Below are positions 1 to 8,676 of a stretch of 43,613 nucleotides of DNA, piece after piece. Each line of letters begins with the position of its first letter. The first letter of the stretch is position 1. Location of the stretch: positions 1 to 43,613 of the forward strand of contig CASDTX010000036.1 of the NCBI GenBank assembly GCA_949283695.1, in the 5' to 3' direction. The notes under the pieces were generated by a model. The model did not search any database and was not told the origin of the DNA. It was given only the letters and a program-made list of their open reading frames with translations. Position numbers and translations under genes: made by a program. This stretch comes from an uncultured Eubacteriales bacterium. Its GTDB lineage: Bacteria > Bacillota > Clostridia > Lachnospirales > Lachnospiraceae.

Positions 1-1
1 C

Positions 2-47
2 GTAAAACCGCACTGCGTGCTTATTGTGGCTGCCGCCACTGTTTTAC
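2..47. other. Possible three-way-junction RNA fold
   Basis: Three nested complementary pairs can form here. They are a closing stem GTAAAAC (2-8) with GTTTTAC (41-47), a small hairpin GCAC (10-13) with GTGC (17-20), and a hairpin GTGGC (26-30) with GCCAC (35-39). Together they make a compact three-way junction. It lies upstream of the candidate purF promoter at 181-209, so it is probably not in that transcript, and may be the 3' end of something left of the window. The purine riboswitch core residues are absent. The stems are short and chance formation is possible. Confidence 0.25.
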
Positions 48-76
48 TCATGAAAAGGCGCTCCCTACGTCTGCTA

Positions 77-120
77 TAAGGCCGCCTGCCCCTTATGCAA
101 GCATAAAGCAGCCGGCCTTA
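77..120. repeat. Long near-palindromic hairpin
   Basis: The arms TAAGGCCG (77-84) and CGGCCTTA (113-120), CTGC (86-89) and GCAG (108-111), and TTATGC (93-98) and GCATAA (101-106) nest into one almost continuous 18-pair hairpin with a tiny loop. No T-run follows on either strand, so it is not a classic intrinsic terminator. It may still be a transcript end or a processing signal for an unseen gene to the left. Confidence 0.5.
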
Positions 121-180
121 AGCATACGTGTGAACTGTAACTTAATATTGAGCAATGAGGCGTACAGGACAGAGGGAATA

Positions 181-209
181 TTGATTTTCCCTCTGCCTTA
201 TATTATAAT
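181..209 (+). promoter_or_regulatory. Promoter for purF-purB
   Basis: A TTGATT -35 element at 181-186 and a perfect TATAAT -10 element at 204-209 are separated by 17 bases. Transcription would start near 216, about 30 bases before the purF start. The -35 element sits in the loop of a perfect 9-base inverted repeat, CAGAGGGAA (170-178) with TTCCCTCTG (187-195), which could be an operator. It does not resemble the Bacillus PurR box. Confidence 0.65.
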
Positions 210-247
210 CAGATTTGCGAAACGGATCGATAAGGAGCGGGATCAGT

Positions 248-1675
248 ATGACAGAGTATGAGAGAGTTTCCACAGGAACAGGAGAGGAATGCGGTGTGTT
301 TGCCGCTTATGATATGGATGGACGGGATGTTGCCGCGTCCATTTATTACGGACTTTTCGCTCTCCAGCACAGAGGACAGGAGAGCTGCGGCATTGCGGTG
401 ACAGACACTTTCGGTGAGAGAAAGGTTCTGTCGAGAAAAGGACTGGGGCATGTAGACGACGTTTTCAGCGAGGAGATCCTGGCCGAACTGAAGGGCAACC
501 TGGGCGTAGGGCATGTGCGCTACTCAACGGCAGGAGGAACCCGGGCTGAGAATGCGCAGCCCCTTGTCATCAATTATGTGAAGGGGACACTTGCGATCGC
601 GCACAACGGCAATCTGGTCAATGCGATCGAGCTGAGGAAAGAGCTGGAATATACAGGCGCTATCTTTCAGACGACCATTGATTCTGAGGTCATCGCCTAT
701 CATGTGGCAAGAGAACGGCTGAACGCAAGGACTGCGGAGGAAGCTGTGAAGCGTGCCATGGGAAAGATCAAAGGTGCCTATGCACTTGCCGTGATCAGTC
801 CGCGCAAGATGATCGGCGCGCGGGATCCTTTCGGACTGAAGCCGCTGTGTATCGGGAAGCGGGAGAACACTTACTTCCTGGCTTCCGAGAGCTGTGCCAT
901 AGTCGCTGTGGGCGGAGAGTTCGTACGGGATGTGGCCCCGGGAGAGATCGTGACCATCACCAGGGACGGCATTGCTTCGGATACGTCCATGGAGCTGCCG
1001 GCCGAGAAGCAGGCCAGATGTATCTTTGAATACATTTATTTCGCCCGCACGGACAGTACGATCGACGGAGTCAACGTCTATCATGCCCGCATCCTGGCAG
1101 GAAAGGCTCTGGCAGAGTCCTATCCGGTGGACGCAGACCTGGTAGTGGGCGTGCCGGATTCGGGCCTGGTAGCGGCAAAGGGGTATTCCGAGCAGTCGGG
1201 GATCCCGTTCGGGATGGCCTTTCACAAGAACAGCTATGTGGGGAGAACCTTCATTAAGCCGAAGCAGAGCGACCGGGAATCCAGCGTCAAGATCAAGCTG
1301 AATGTGATCTCAGAGGTCGTGAAAGGGAAGCGAATCGTTATGGTAGACGATTCCATTGTACGCGGAACTACCTGCGCCAATATTATCCATATGCTTAAGA
1401 ATGCCGGGGCAAAGGAAGTTCATGTGCGCATCAGTTCCCCGCCGTTTCTCTACCCCTGCTATTTCGGCACAGATGTGCCGTCGGATGAACAGCTGATCGC
1501 CCATTCCCACACGACGGAGGAGATCCGTGAGCTGATCGGGGCAGATTCCCTGGGCTATATGGAGATCGGCAAGCTGAAGAATATGGTTGGAGATCTGAAA
1601 TACTGTGACGCTTGTTTTACCGGCAATTACCCCATGGAAGTACCGGGAAAGGACATCAGCCGCGCATTCGAGTAG
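248..1675 (+). CDS. purF: Amidophosphoribosyltransferase (PurF)
   Basis: This catalyses the first committed step of purine synthesis, making 5-phosphoribosylamine from PRPP and glutamine in the cytoplasm. The 475-residue protein has the usual length and two domains. The N-terminal Ntn-hydrolase glutaminase carries the nucleophile in EECGVFAAYD after a short propeptide, plus GHVRYSTAG and the oxyanion-hole HNGNL. The C-terminal phosphoribosyltransferase has the PRPP loop VDDSIVRGTT and the flexible-loop KNSYVGRTFI. Iron-sulfur cysteines of the Bacillus-type enzyme are visible in ARCIFEYIYF, YPCYFG and YCDACFTG. I chose ATG 248 because TAAGGAGCGG lies just upstream; an in-frame start at 215 would overlap the predicted transcription start. 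purB follows after 42 bases, so the two are probably one operon. Confidence 0.97.
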   Translation: MTEYERVSTGTGEECGVFAAYDMDGRDVAASIYYGLFALQHRGQESCGIAVTDTFGERKVLSRKGLGHVDDVFSEEILAELKGNLGVGHVRYSTAGGTRAENAQPLVINYVKGTLAIAHNGNLVNAIELRKELEYTGAIFQTTIDSEVIAYHVARERLNARTAEEAVKRAMGKIKGAYALAVISPRKMIGARDPFGLKPLCIGKRENTYFLASESCAIVAVGGEFVRDVAPGEIVTITRDGIASDTSMELPAEKQARCIFEYIYFARTDSTIDGVNVYHARILAGKALAESYPVDADLVVGVPDSGLVAAKGYSEQSGIPFGMAFHKNSYVGRTFIKPKQSDRESSVKIKLNVISEVVKGKRIVMVDDSIVRGTTCANIIHMLKNAGAKEVHVRISSPPFLYPCYFGTDVPSDEQLIAHSHTTEEIRELIGADSLGYMEIGKLKNMVGDLKYCDACFTGNYPMEVPGKDISRAFE

Positions 1676-1717
1676 CACACTTGTACACGCAAAGCATTGA
1701 TTAAGGAGGATAAGATT

Positions 1718-3151
1718 ATGTCAAATGACCGTTATGTAAGCCCGCTCTCAGAGCGCTATGCCAGCAGGGAGATGCAGTATATCTTCTCGCCGGACAAGAA
1801 GTTCCGCACCTGGAGAAGGCTGTGGATCGCCCTTGCGGAGACAGAGAAAGAGCTGGGGCTTCCGATTACGGACGAGCAGATTGAGGAACTGAAGAGCCAT
1901 GCAGACGATATTAACTATGATGTTGCCAAAGAGCGGGAGAAGGTTGTACGGCATGATGTTATGTCTCATGTCTATGCCTACGGAGTGCAGTGCCCGAAGG
2001 CAAAAGGAATCATCCATCTGGGAGCGACTTCCTGTTATGTAGGCGACAACACGGATATCATCATCATGTCCGAAGCGCTGAAGCTCGTGCGGAAGAAACT
2101 GGTCAACGTGATTGCCGAGCTGGCGAAATTCGCGGAGGAGCAGAAGAGCCAGCCCACACTTGCATTCACACATTTCCAGCCGGCACAGCCGACGACAGTG
2201 GGCAAGAGAGCCACGCTGTGGATGCAGGAGTTTGCCATGGATCTGGAAGATCTGGACTATGTGCTGGGAAGCCTGAAGCTTCTGGGATCCAAGGGGACGA
2301 CAGGAACACAGGCAAGTTTCCTGGAGCTTTTTGACGGGGATCAGGAGACGATTGACAAGATTGATCCCATGATCGCTGAGAAGATGGGATTCCAGGCATG
2401 TTATCCCGTATCCGGACAGACGTATTCCAGAAAGGTGGACACCCGGGTGCTGAACGTGCTGGCAGGTATTGCGGCAAGCGCCCATAAGTTCTCCAATGAT
2501 ATCCGTCTGCTTCAGCACTTGAAGGAGATCGAGGAGCCGTTTGAGAAGACGCAGATCGGATCTTCCGCAATGGCATATAAGCGGAACCCGATGCGGAGCG
2601 AGCGGATCGCCTCTCTGTCGCGCTATGTGATGATCGACGCGCTGAATCCGGCAGTGACTTCTGCCACGCAGTGGTTTGAGCGTACGCTGGATGATTCGGC
2701 AAACAAGCGTTTAAGCGTGCCGGAGGGATTCCTGGCCATTGACGGTATCCTGGATCTGTGCCTGAATGTAGTGGACGGTCTGGTCGTATATCCGAAAGTA
2801 ATCGAGAAGCGACTGCTGTCAGAGCTTCCTTTCATGGCCACAGAGAACATCATGATGGATGCTGTGAAGGCAGGCGGCGACCGTCAGGAACTTCATGAGA
2901 GAATCCGTGAACTGTCTATGGAAGCAGGAAAGAATGTGAAGGAGAAAGGACTGGACAATAATCTCCTGGAACTGATCGCGGCAGATCCGGCATTTAATTT
3001 AAGCCTGGAAGATCTGAAGAAGACCATGGATCCTGCAAAATATGTAGGAAGCGCCAAGGAGCAGGTGGAAGCATATCTGAAAAACGTGATCCATCCTCTG
3101 CTTAAAGAGAATGAAGAAGTTCTCGGCATCAAGGCGGAGATCAACGTATAA
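1718..3151 (+). CDS. purB: Adenylosuccinate lyase (PurB)
   Basis: This lyase acts twice in purine synthesis, releasing fumarate from SAICAR and from adenylosuccinate. The 477-residue protein carries the fumarase/aspartase superfamily signature as GSSAMAYKRNP near residue 285, and the THFQPAQPTTVGKR region that supplies the general acid histidine. Length and architecture fit the family. ATG 1718 is chosen because a perfect AAGGAGG lies at 1704-1710; the in-frame TTG at 1697 lies upstream of that site. It shares the promoter with purF and is closed by a strong terminator 30 bases after its stop, so these two genes form a short two-gene operon rather than part of a full pur cluster. Confidence 0.97.
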   Translation: MSNDRYVSPLSERYASREMQYIFSPDKKFRTWRRLWIALAETEKELGLPITDEQIEELKSHADDINYDVAKEREKVVRHDVMSHVYAYGVQCPKAKGIIHLGATSCYVGDNTDIIIMSEALKLVRKKLVNVIAELAKFAEEQKSQPTLAFTHFQPAQPTTVGKRATLWMQEFAMDLEDLDYVLGSLKLLGSKGTTGTQASFLELFDGDQETIDKIDPMIAEKMGFQACYPVSGQTYSRKVDTRVLNVLAGIAASAHKFSNDIRLLQHLKEIEEPFEKTQIGSSAMAYKRNPMRSERIASLSRYVMIDALNPAVTSATQWFERTLDDSANKRLSVPEGFLAIDGILDLCLNVVDGLVVYPKVIEKRLLSELPFMATENIMMDAVKAGGDRQELHERIRELSMEAGKNVKEKGLDNNLLELIAADPAFNLSLEDLKKTMDPAKYVGSAKEQVEAYLKNVIHPLLKENEEVLGIKAEINV

Positions 3152-3180
3152 AGCAGTAACAAACTGTTGCATAAAACAGC

Positions 3181-3220
3181 AAAGGAATGTTGCAGGGGAT
3201 TGCAGCATTCCTTTTTCTTT
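3181..3220 (+). terminator. Rho-independent terminator after purB
   Basis: A 14-pair stem, AAAGGAATGTTGCA (3181-3194) with TGCAGCATTCCTTT (3201-3214), has one G-T wobble and a 6-base loop. It is followed by TTCTTT, giving the classic intrinsic terminator layout on the plus strand. Confidence 0.9.
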
Positions 3221-3363
3221 GATATTTTATCCTGTAGAGAAATGGAAAAATATACCAGTGTTTGAAACGAGCAGGGATTCCATGGCTCGATTGTGGTGTA
3301 GTGCCAGTGCACAAAGGGGTGCTGCCTCTTGTACACCGGCGCTGGAAAGGAATGGGAAATAAG

Positions 3364-4434
3364 ATGGAGTGGTGTGAGAGATTTGATGCCGGCTGGAAGC
3401 CGGTGGTCTGCCCGGAGAGAGTGAAGCGGCTGATATTGGTTTTTGTTATTCTGGGCGCAATGATCTTGTGGATCCGGCAGGCGGACTGTGTCGGAGCTGA
3501 GCATGTGCAGCAGGCACAGATTTCAGACAGAACAGGATCTGACGAGACTTTGAGGCAGAAGCCTCTGCCAGATGGGATCAGAGGCAGCGCCTTGGACAGG
3601 GCCGGCAAAGCTCTGCCGGTCACAGGGATCGCGTCAGATTCAGCTGTGGAGATACCCGCGAACTCTCTGGACGCAGTACCGGTGATCCCGGGGAATCCTG
3701 CGGACGATCCTGCAGACACGGTACCGGTGATGCCGGGAAATCCTGCAGAGAATCCTTCTGGCATAGTACCGGTAATCCCGGAGAATCCTTCTGATATAGT
3801 ACCGGTAATCCCCGAGAATCCTGCAGAGAATCCTTCGGATATGGTACCGGTGATGCCGGAAAATCCTTCGGATACGGTTCCGGAGGTGCCGGACGCGCCG
3901 ACGGATACGGAAGTTCCGGGAACAGAAGAGGAGGTCCCTCCGGCAGGCGGGTCTGCCGTGGTCGGCGGCTTTTATGTAAATGCGGACGGGATGATTACGG
4001 GAATCGCGGACCAGACGATCGTGTCAGACGGATATATGGAGCTTCCGTCGGAAGGGTGTGTCGGAATTCAGTCGGGCGCTTTCCTCTCCGGTGCCGGAGA
4101 TGTGCGGGAGATCTATATTCCCGGCAATATTACGGTGATCGAAGAGGGCGCGTTCCGGGGAATGGTTCAGATGGAATGGTTTGAAAAGGAAGCGTCCGGA
4201 GACTGTTGGACGGAAGATGGCGTACTGTTCTCAGAGGGCGGTACGTGCATCCTGGCATTTCCTGCCGGGAGGACCGGCAGTTATAAAGTGCCCTCCCGGG
4301 TCGTGCGGTTTGCATGGGATGCCTTCGACAGCTCTCAGACAGAAGTGATTGATGCGGCGGACTGCTGCATCGAGGACGTGGGGAATCTGCCGGAGGGGAT
4401 CCGGCTGATCACCCGCACAGCGGAAGAAAGATAA
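3364..4434 (+). CDS. Membrane-anchored BspA-like repeat protein with proline-rich stalk
   Basis: A probable extracytoplasmic protein of about 356 residues with unknown ligand. A single hydrophobic segment (VKRLILVFVILGAMILW) near residues 20-40 acts as signal or anchor. A proline-rich stalk follows, built of 11- and 15-residue units of the type VPVIPENP. The C-terminal third, with stretches such as VGIQSGAFLSG, EIYIPGNITVIEEGAF and YKVPSRVVRFAWDAF, matches the LRR_5/BspA leucine-rich repeat pattern of clostridial surface proteins. There is no LPxTG sorting signal, so anchoring is probably by the N-terminal helix. ATG 3364 is preferred for its distance from AAAGGA at 3347; ATG 3352 or TTG 3262 are alternatives. 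It follows the purB terminator and is convergent with the debranching enzyme. Confidence 0.75.
   Translation: MEWCERFDAGWKPVVCPERVKRLILVFVILGAMILWIRQADCVGAEHVQQAQISDRTGSDETLRQKPLPDGIRGSALDRAGKALPVTGIASDSAVEIPANSLDAVPVIPGNPADDPADTVPVMPGNPAENPSGIVPVIPENPSDIVPVIPENPAENPSDMVPVMPENPSDTVPEVPDAPTDTEVPGTEEEVPPAGGSAVVGGFYVNADGMITGIADQTIVSDGYMELPSEGCVGIQSGAFLSGAGDVREIYIPGNITVIEEGAFRGMVQMEWFEKEASGDCWTEDGVLFSEGGTCILAFPAGRTGSYKVPSRVVRFAWDAFDSSQTEVIDAADCCIEDVGNLPEGIRLITRTAEER
3676..3876 (+). repeat. Coding tandem repeat, 45- and 33-base units
   Basis: Units starting with GTACCGGT begin at 3676, 3721, 3766, 3799 and 3844, and a degenerate copy begins at 3877. The spacings are 45, 45, 33, 45 and 33 bases, all multiples of three. 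They encode the VPV-[IM]-P-[GE]-NP stalk, with an AENP insert present or absent. Copy number is likely to vary between strains. Confidence 0.85.
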
Positions 4435-4474
4435 AGCCGCCTTTCTGGACAGAAGGATGTGGGTTTGCAGGGGA

Positions 4475-6604
4475 TCAGGGTTCGTCTCCCGCGTCCTCTC
4501 CCACGAATACGATCACAGACCGCTCCCCAAGCAGCAATGTTTTTCCGACTTTTGGCATGGCTCCTGCCGCGAAAGTCTGGTGATTCGGATCTCCGGTATT
4601 GACTGCGATCTTCCAGCAGTATTCCTCCGGAAGGTCCGGAAGTGTCATCTCGGTGGGATGCCAGTGGGCGTTGACCGCGATGTACACCAGGTCCTCCCGG
4701 CCGGTCTGGTCGTCATAGCCGGAGAAGAGGACACAGGAGACGTAGGCGCTTTCTGCCGCCTCCGGCTCCCAGGGGGTGATGCCGTGCAGGCTCATGGACG
4801 GGAAACCGATGTAACTCGGCTCCAGATCCCTGCGGATTGCCGGATGGCTCTTGCGGAAACGGATCATGAAGCGGAAGAACTCAAACAGATCCCGGTTCGG
4901 TTCCTGTCCAAGCAGTGACCAGTCCAGCCAGGAGATGGGATTGTCCTGGCAGTATGGATTATTATTGCCGTAGCGGGTATCCCCGAACTCATCACCGGAG
5001 AGGAACATAGGAGTTCCCCGGCTGCACATGAGTACCGTGCAGGCGTTCTTCATCATTTTCATACGCAGCTCCAGGATATTGGGATCATTCGTATCCCCCT
5101 CCGCGCCGCAGTTCCAGCTGTTGTTGTCATTGTAGCCGTCTGTATTGTCCCACCCGTTGGCCTCGTTGTGCTTCTGATTGTAGCTGTACAGATCGTAGAG
5201 GGTGAAGCCGTCGTGGCAGGTAATGAAGTTGACAGAGGCGTTGCCTCCCCGGTATACAGGGTCGTACAGATCCGGCGAACCGATCATCCGCTGGGCGGCG
5301 ATGCGGGCCATCCCTTTATCCCCTTTCAGGAAGCAGCGCATGTCGTCCCGGTAGCGGCCGTTCCATTCTGCCCAGCGCTTCCAGGAGGGGAAGGAGCCCA
5401 CCTGGTAGAGACCGCCCGCGTCCCAGGCCTCAGCGATGAGCTTGACATTTCCCAGGATGGAGTCGAAAGCCAGGCTGCGCAGAAGCGGAGGCTGGTTCAT
5501 GGGCGTGCCGTCTTCGTTGCGCCCCAGAATCGAGGCCAGGTCAAAGCGGAATCCGTCTACCCGGTATTCAATGACCCAGTAGCGGAGGCAGTCCAGGATC
5601 AGTTCCTGGACGACCGGGTGATTGCAGTTCAGTGTATTGCCGCAGCCGCTGAAGTTATAGTATTTCCCGTCCGGCATCAGCATATAGTAGACGTTGTTGT
5701 CGAATCCCTTGAAGGAGAAGCAGGGGCCAAGTTCGTTGCCTTCTGCCGTGTGATTGAATACAACGTCCAGAATGACTTCGATATCATTGTCATGCAGCTC
5801 TTTGATCAGCGTCTTCAGTTCCAGTCCTTCCCGGTTGTATTCCAGGGAAGAGCAGTAGCTTGTGTTCGGCGCGAAGAAACTCACCGGATTATACCCCCAG
5901 TAGTCCAGCAGCTGAGTCTCATCGATGAGGCGCGCGTCCCGCATTTCGTCGAATTCAAAGACCGGCATCAGTTCCACAGCGTTAATTCCAAGCTGCTTCA
6001 GATAAGGAATCTTCTCTTTGAGCCCGTTGAAGGTCCCGGGACAGACAGTGCCGGAAGAGGGATCTTTCGTGAATCCTCGTACATGGAGTTCGTAGATAAT
6101 CAAATCTTCCATGGGGATCTGGACATTGCGTACTTTCCCCCAGTCAAAGTTCGAACGGACGACCCGTGCACGGTATCCGTGCCGGGTATTATTCTTATGC
6201 CCCCAGCGGCTCTGGCCGGTGACCGCGCGGGCATAAGGATCCAGAAGAATCTTCGTGCGGTCAAAACGGAGCCCTTTCCTTTCGTCATAAGGACCGTCTA
6301 CCCGGTAGGCGTATTCGAATTCTTCAATATCCAGTCCGAATACAATCATAGAGTATACGAAACCGATCCGATAGTTGTCAGGAAACGGAAGCGCAGCGAA
6401 GGGTTCCTCTGCTTCCCGGTGGAAGAGCAGGAGCTCAATCGAATCTGCACCGTGAGACTGAACGGTGAAATTCACACCGCCCGGTATAATGGTTGCGCCG
6501 AAATCCCGGAAAAAACCGGGACGTACCTGGAATCCGGAGATCGTATCGATGGGATTCAGCTGCCGGGCCGGAAGGATCACAAGATCGGATGCATGCATTG
6601 TCAT
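4475..6604 (-). CDS. glgX: Glycogen debranching enzyme, GH13 isoamylase type (GlgX)
   Basis: This cytoplasmic enzyme hydrolyses alpha-1,6 branch points of glycogen or phosphorylase limit dextrins. The 709-residue protein has an N-terminal CBM48-like domain (about residues 20-110), a GH13 barrel and a C-terminal beta domain. All four GH13 regions are visible: DVVFNH near 280-285, GFRFDLAS with nucleophile Asp355, AEAWD with acid/base Glu392, and FITCHDGF with Asp465. The length fits GlgX/TreX-type enzymes. ATG 6604 follows an AAAGAGG ribosome site with 8-base spacing; a GTG nine bases upstream would sit too close to that site. No other glycogen genes are adjacent. It is upstream of, and co-directional with, nothing on its strand except the two-component pair 67 bases away. 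Confidence 0.93.
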   Translation of the reverse strand: MTMHASDLVILPARQLNPIDTISGFQVRPGFFRDFGATIIPGGVNFTVQSHGADSIELLLFHREAEEPFAALPFPDNYRIGFVYSMIVFGLDIEEFEYAYRVDGPYDERKGLRFDRTKILLDPYARAVTGQSRWGHKNNTRHGYRARVVRSNFDWGKVRNVQIPMEDLIIYELHVRGFTKDPSSGTVCPGTFNGLKEKIPYLKQLGINAVELMPVFEFDEMRDARLIDETQLLDYWGYNPVSFFAPNTSYCSSLEYNREGLELKTLIKELHDNDIEVILDVVFNHTAEGNELGPCFSFKGFDNNVYYMLMPDGKYYNFSGCGNTLNCNHPVVQELILDCLRYWVIEYRVDGFRFDLASILGRNEDGTPMNQPPLLRSLAFDSILGNVKLIAEAWDAGGLYQVGSFPSWKRWAEWNGRYRDDMRCFLKGDKGMARIAAQRMIGSPDLYDPVYRGGNASVNFITCHDGFTLYDLYSYNQKHNEANGWDNTDGYNDNNSWNCGAEGDTNDPNILELRMKMMKNACTVLMCSRGTPMFLSGDEFGDTRYGNNNPYCQDNPISWLDWSLLGQEPNRDLFEFFRFMIRFRKSHPAIRRDLEPSYIGFPSMSLHGITPWEPEAAESAYVSCVLFSGYDDQTGREDLVYIAVNAHWHPTEMTLPDLPEEYCWKIAVNTGDPNHQTFAAGAMPKVGKTLLLGERSVIVFVGEDAGDEP

Positions 6605-6670
6605 AGTGAACACCTCTTTTATCTTTGAATATTTCTAAACTGGAAACACGGATGAATCTGCTGTGCCGAG

Positions 6671-7291
6671 CTACCGCTTCCCAAGATAGAATACGGCCAC
6701 CTGGGTGCGGTCCCTCAGGCCGAGTTTGTCTAATATACTGCTCAGGTAATTCCGCACGGTGCCCTCGCTTAAATGCAGGCTGGAAGCAATCTCCCGGTTG
6801 CTCAGTCCCTCTGCAATCAGGCGGATGACATCCAGCTCCCGCTCAGTGATGTCATGGGCGGACCAGTCGAATGCCGGCGGTTTCTGAAGCAGGTTCGGGA
6901 TACGGGAGATGATCTCGTTCCCGAACACGGTCTGACCGGAGCAGACGGCGCGGATGGCAGGGGCGATGTTCTGGTAATCCTGCTTGAGCAGATAACCCTT
7001 GGCCCCGAGCCGCAGAGCTTTTATGATATACTCATCGTCTGAAAACGTAGTAAGCAGCAGGATGCGCGCGCCGGGAAATTCCTGAAGCACCATAGCAGCC
7101 GCCTGAAGTCCGTCGGTCTCTGCCATGCGGATATCGAGCAGGAGAACATCCGGACGGTGCTTCCGATAGAGCGGGAGCGCAGCGCTGCCGTCATTGGCCG
7201 AAGCCGCAACCTCCATGTCCGGCTGTGCTTCCAGTATGATTTTCAGTGCGCTTACAACCAGACTGTCGTCGTCAATGAGGATCAGTTTCAT
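6671..7291 (-). CDS. NarL/LuxR-family response regulator
   Basis: This is a DNA-binding response regulator of 206 residues. The receiver domain (1-120) has the acidic pocket IDDDS, phosphoacceptor Asp53 in LLLDIRM, the switch threonine in LLLTTF near 81-82 and the conserved Lys103. The C-terminal LuxR-type helix-turn-helix is clear in ITERELDVIRLIAEGLSNREIASSLHLSEGTVRNYLSSIL. Its start overlaps the kinase stop by four bases, so the two are translationally coupled. The pair faces away from an ABC-2 transporter operon starting at 8677, a common arrangement in Firmicutes (as in DesKR and LiaRS-type systems), so that operon is the most likely target. The signal is unknown. Confidence 0.93.
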   Translation of the reverse strand: MKLILIDDDSLVVSALKIILEAQPDMEVAASANDGSAALPLYRKHRPDVLLLDIRMAETDGLQAAAMVLQEFPGARILLLTTFSDDEYIIKALRLGAKGYLLKQDYQNIAPAIRAVCSGQTVFGNEIISRIPNLLQKPPAFDWSAHDITERELDVIRLIAEGLSNREIASSLHLSEGTVRNYLSSILDKLGLRDRTQVAVFYLGKR

Positions 7292-8442
7292 ATCGTCTTC
7301 TCCTTTGGAATTGTGATCAGGATCTTAAATCCGTGATCCTGAAAAATATGAAAATAACCGCCCAGTCTGGCGGTGCGTTCCCGCATATTGGAAAGTCCCA
7401 TCCCGGTCCGGCCCATGCCGGGCGGCTCGGTATCCGTCCCCGGGAGGACCGGCGCAGAGGTGCCGTTGTCCTCCACACAGAGCTGGTAGATGGCCGGGTG
7501 TTCCCGGATCGTTATCGATGCGCGGGTAGCGTCGCTGTGACGCATGATGTTGGAGAGCGCTTCTTTGATAATGCTGATGAAGCTGTATTTAACCTCCCGC
7601 GGGATTCCTCTGCCGCAGTCATAAGAATACGATACGGGACAGAATGTAAAATCCTGAATCACGGTGCGGACGGCCTGGTCCAGATCGACAGCCTCATCGT
7701 GCAGATCGTGAACGCTCGTGCGGATGCTGTCCATGGCCAGATTCAGGCTCTCGTCCAGTGAGTTCAGAGACTCTGAGAGTCCGGGATCGCGGTTGACGGC
7801 TTTGACGGCACCGGTAAGAAGGATCGAACGGGAGAGGAGATGTCCGACATTGTCATGAATCTCCCGTGCAATTCGATTGCGTTCTCTTAATGTTGCGGCA
7901 TAGATCTCATAATCCTGTTTTTCCAGCAGAGAACGGTTCTTCTCTGTCAGGAGGATACTGCGCTCTGCGCTGTCATCCTGGGTGCGCTTCAGCTGTTCTT
8001 CCATCTGTCCGGTACGGCTGGCCAGCTGTTCCAGAAGGAAGGCGGCGAGAAACCCGAACAATCCCAGAAAGACGAGATAAGCAGGCAGGGAATACACAGG
8101 TCCTGCCAGCAGCAGGAACAAAGCGGCAGAGGCCAGAGGCAGCAGACTTCTGAAGCGATACAGAGAACGGCTCTCTGCGCAGCTGTTTTCGCTGCGTCCG
8201 GCAAGGCAGAGCACGTAGAAAGACAGCGGATAGAAGAAGAGAAACTCCGGCAGGAAAACAGCGGCCGCACAGTCCAGGAGACACCCTGCTGTCAGAAGCC
8301 CGGAATGAAGATCGGCCAGCGACAGACAGCACAGGATCAGCGCGCATAAGAACGCCAGCACATACCGGATGTCCGGCTGTGTGAAAAACAGAGAAACCAT
8401 ACATAACATCAAAAGTGCACCCAGGTTTGCGGCATGTTTCAT
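7288..8442 (-). CDS. Sensor histidine kinase, DesK/HisKA_3 type
   Basis: This is a membrane sensor kinase of 384 residues that phosphorylates the response regulator encoded just downstream. The N-terminal 145 residues hold about five hydrophobic segments with no large extracellular loop, suggesting an intramembrane-sensing type. A coiled linker follows, then the H-box ERNRIAREIHDNVGHLLSRS with His196, the N-box region IIKEALSNIMRHSDAT and the glycine-rich GMGLSNMRER. ATG 8442 is chosen because GAGAGG lies seven bases before it; the in-frame ATG at 8457 has its only ribosome-like site directly abutting. It is divergent from the ABC transporter. Confidence 0.92.
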   Translation of the reverse strand: MKHAANLGALLMLCMVSLFFTQPDIRYVLAFLCALILCCLSLADLHSGLLTAGCLLDCAAAVFLPEFLFFYPLSFYVLCLAGRSENSCAESRSLYRFRSLLPLASAALFLLLAGPVYSLPAYLVFLGLFGFLAAFLLEQLASRTGQMEEQLKRTQDDSAERSILLTEKNRSLLEKQDYEIYAATLRERNRIAREIHDNVGHLLSRSILLTGAVKAVNRDPGLSESLNSLDESLNLAMDSIRTSVHDLHDEAVDLDQAVRTVIQDFTFCPVSYSYDCGRGIPREVKYSFISIIKEALSNIMRHSDATRASITIREHPAIYQLCVEDNGTSAPVLPGTDTEPPGMGRTGMGLSNMRERTARLGGYFHIFQDHGFKILITIPKEKTI

Positions 8443-8564
8443 ACGTTTTCCTCTCATCCTTCCGACGAAATCATTCGATCATCATGCTCATTTGCGAAAA
8501 TTCGTGATTATGGTATTTATTATAACCTATATCCGCTGCAAGAGTAAAGAAAAAGGACGTTTTG

Positions 8565-8628
8565 TGACATTTGTCATAGCAGGTCGTGACAGGAGGCACT
8601 ACATCACGGCTCCATCAGGAGATATACT
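8565..8628 (+). promoter_or_regulatory. Candidate operator and promoter of the ABC-2 operon
   Basis: The 234-base gap between the divergent kinase and ABC transporter holds a perfect palindrome TGACATTTGTCA (8565-8576) and, 14 bases on, a further GTGACA half-like site. A TATACT -10-like element lies at 8623-8628, without a good -35 element at 17 bases. A weak -35 with an upstream palindrome fits activation by the neighbouring response regulator. This is inference from layout only. Confidence 0.4.
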
Positions 8629-8676
8629 GATGATACAGAACAGATAAATGCAAGGATGACGAAAGGGAGAATCTGT

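Noticed and set aside
2-47. Three-way junction as a purine riboswitch for purF
   Set aside because: The conserved junction and loop bases are absent, and the likely purF promoter lies downstream of it.
5168-6628. Long plus-strand open frame opposite glgX
   Set aside because: It mirrors the codon pattern of a clear GH13 enzyme with all catalytic motifs and shows no domain of its own.
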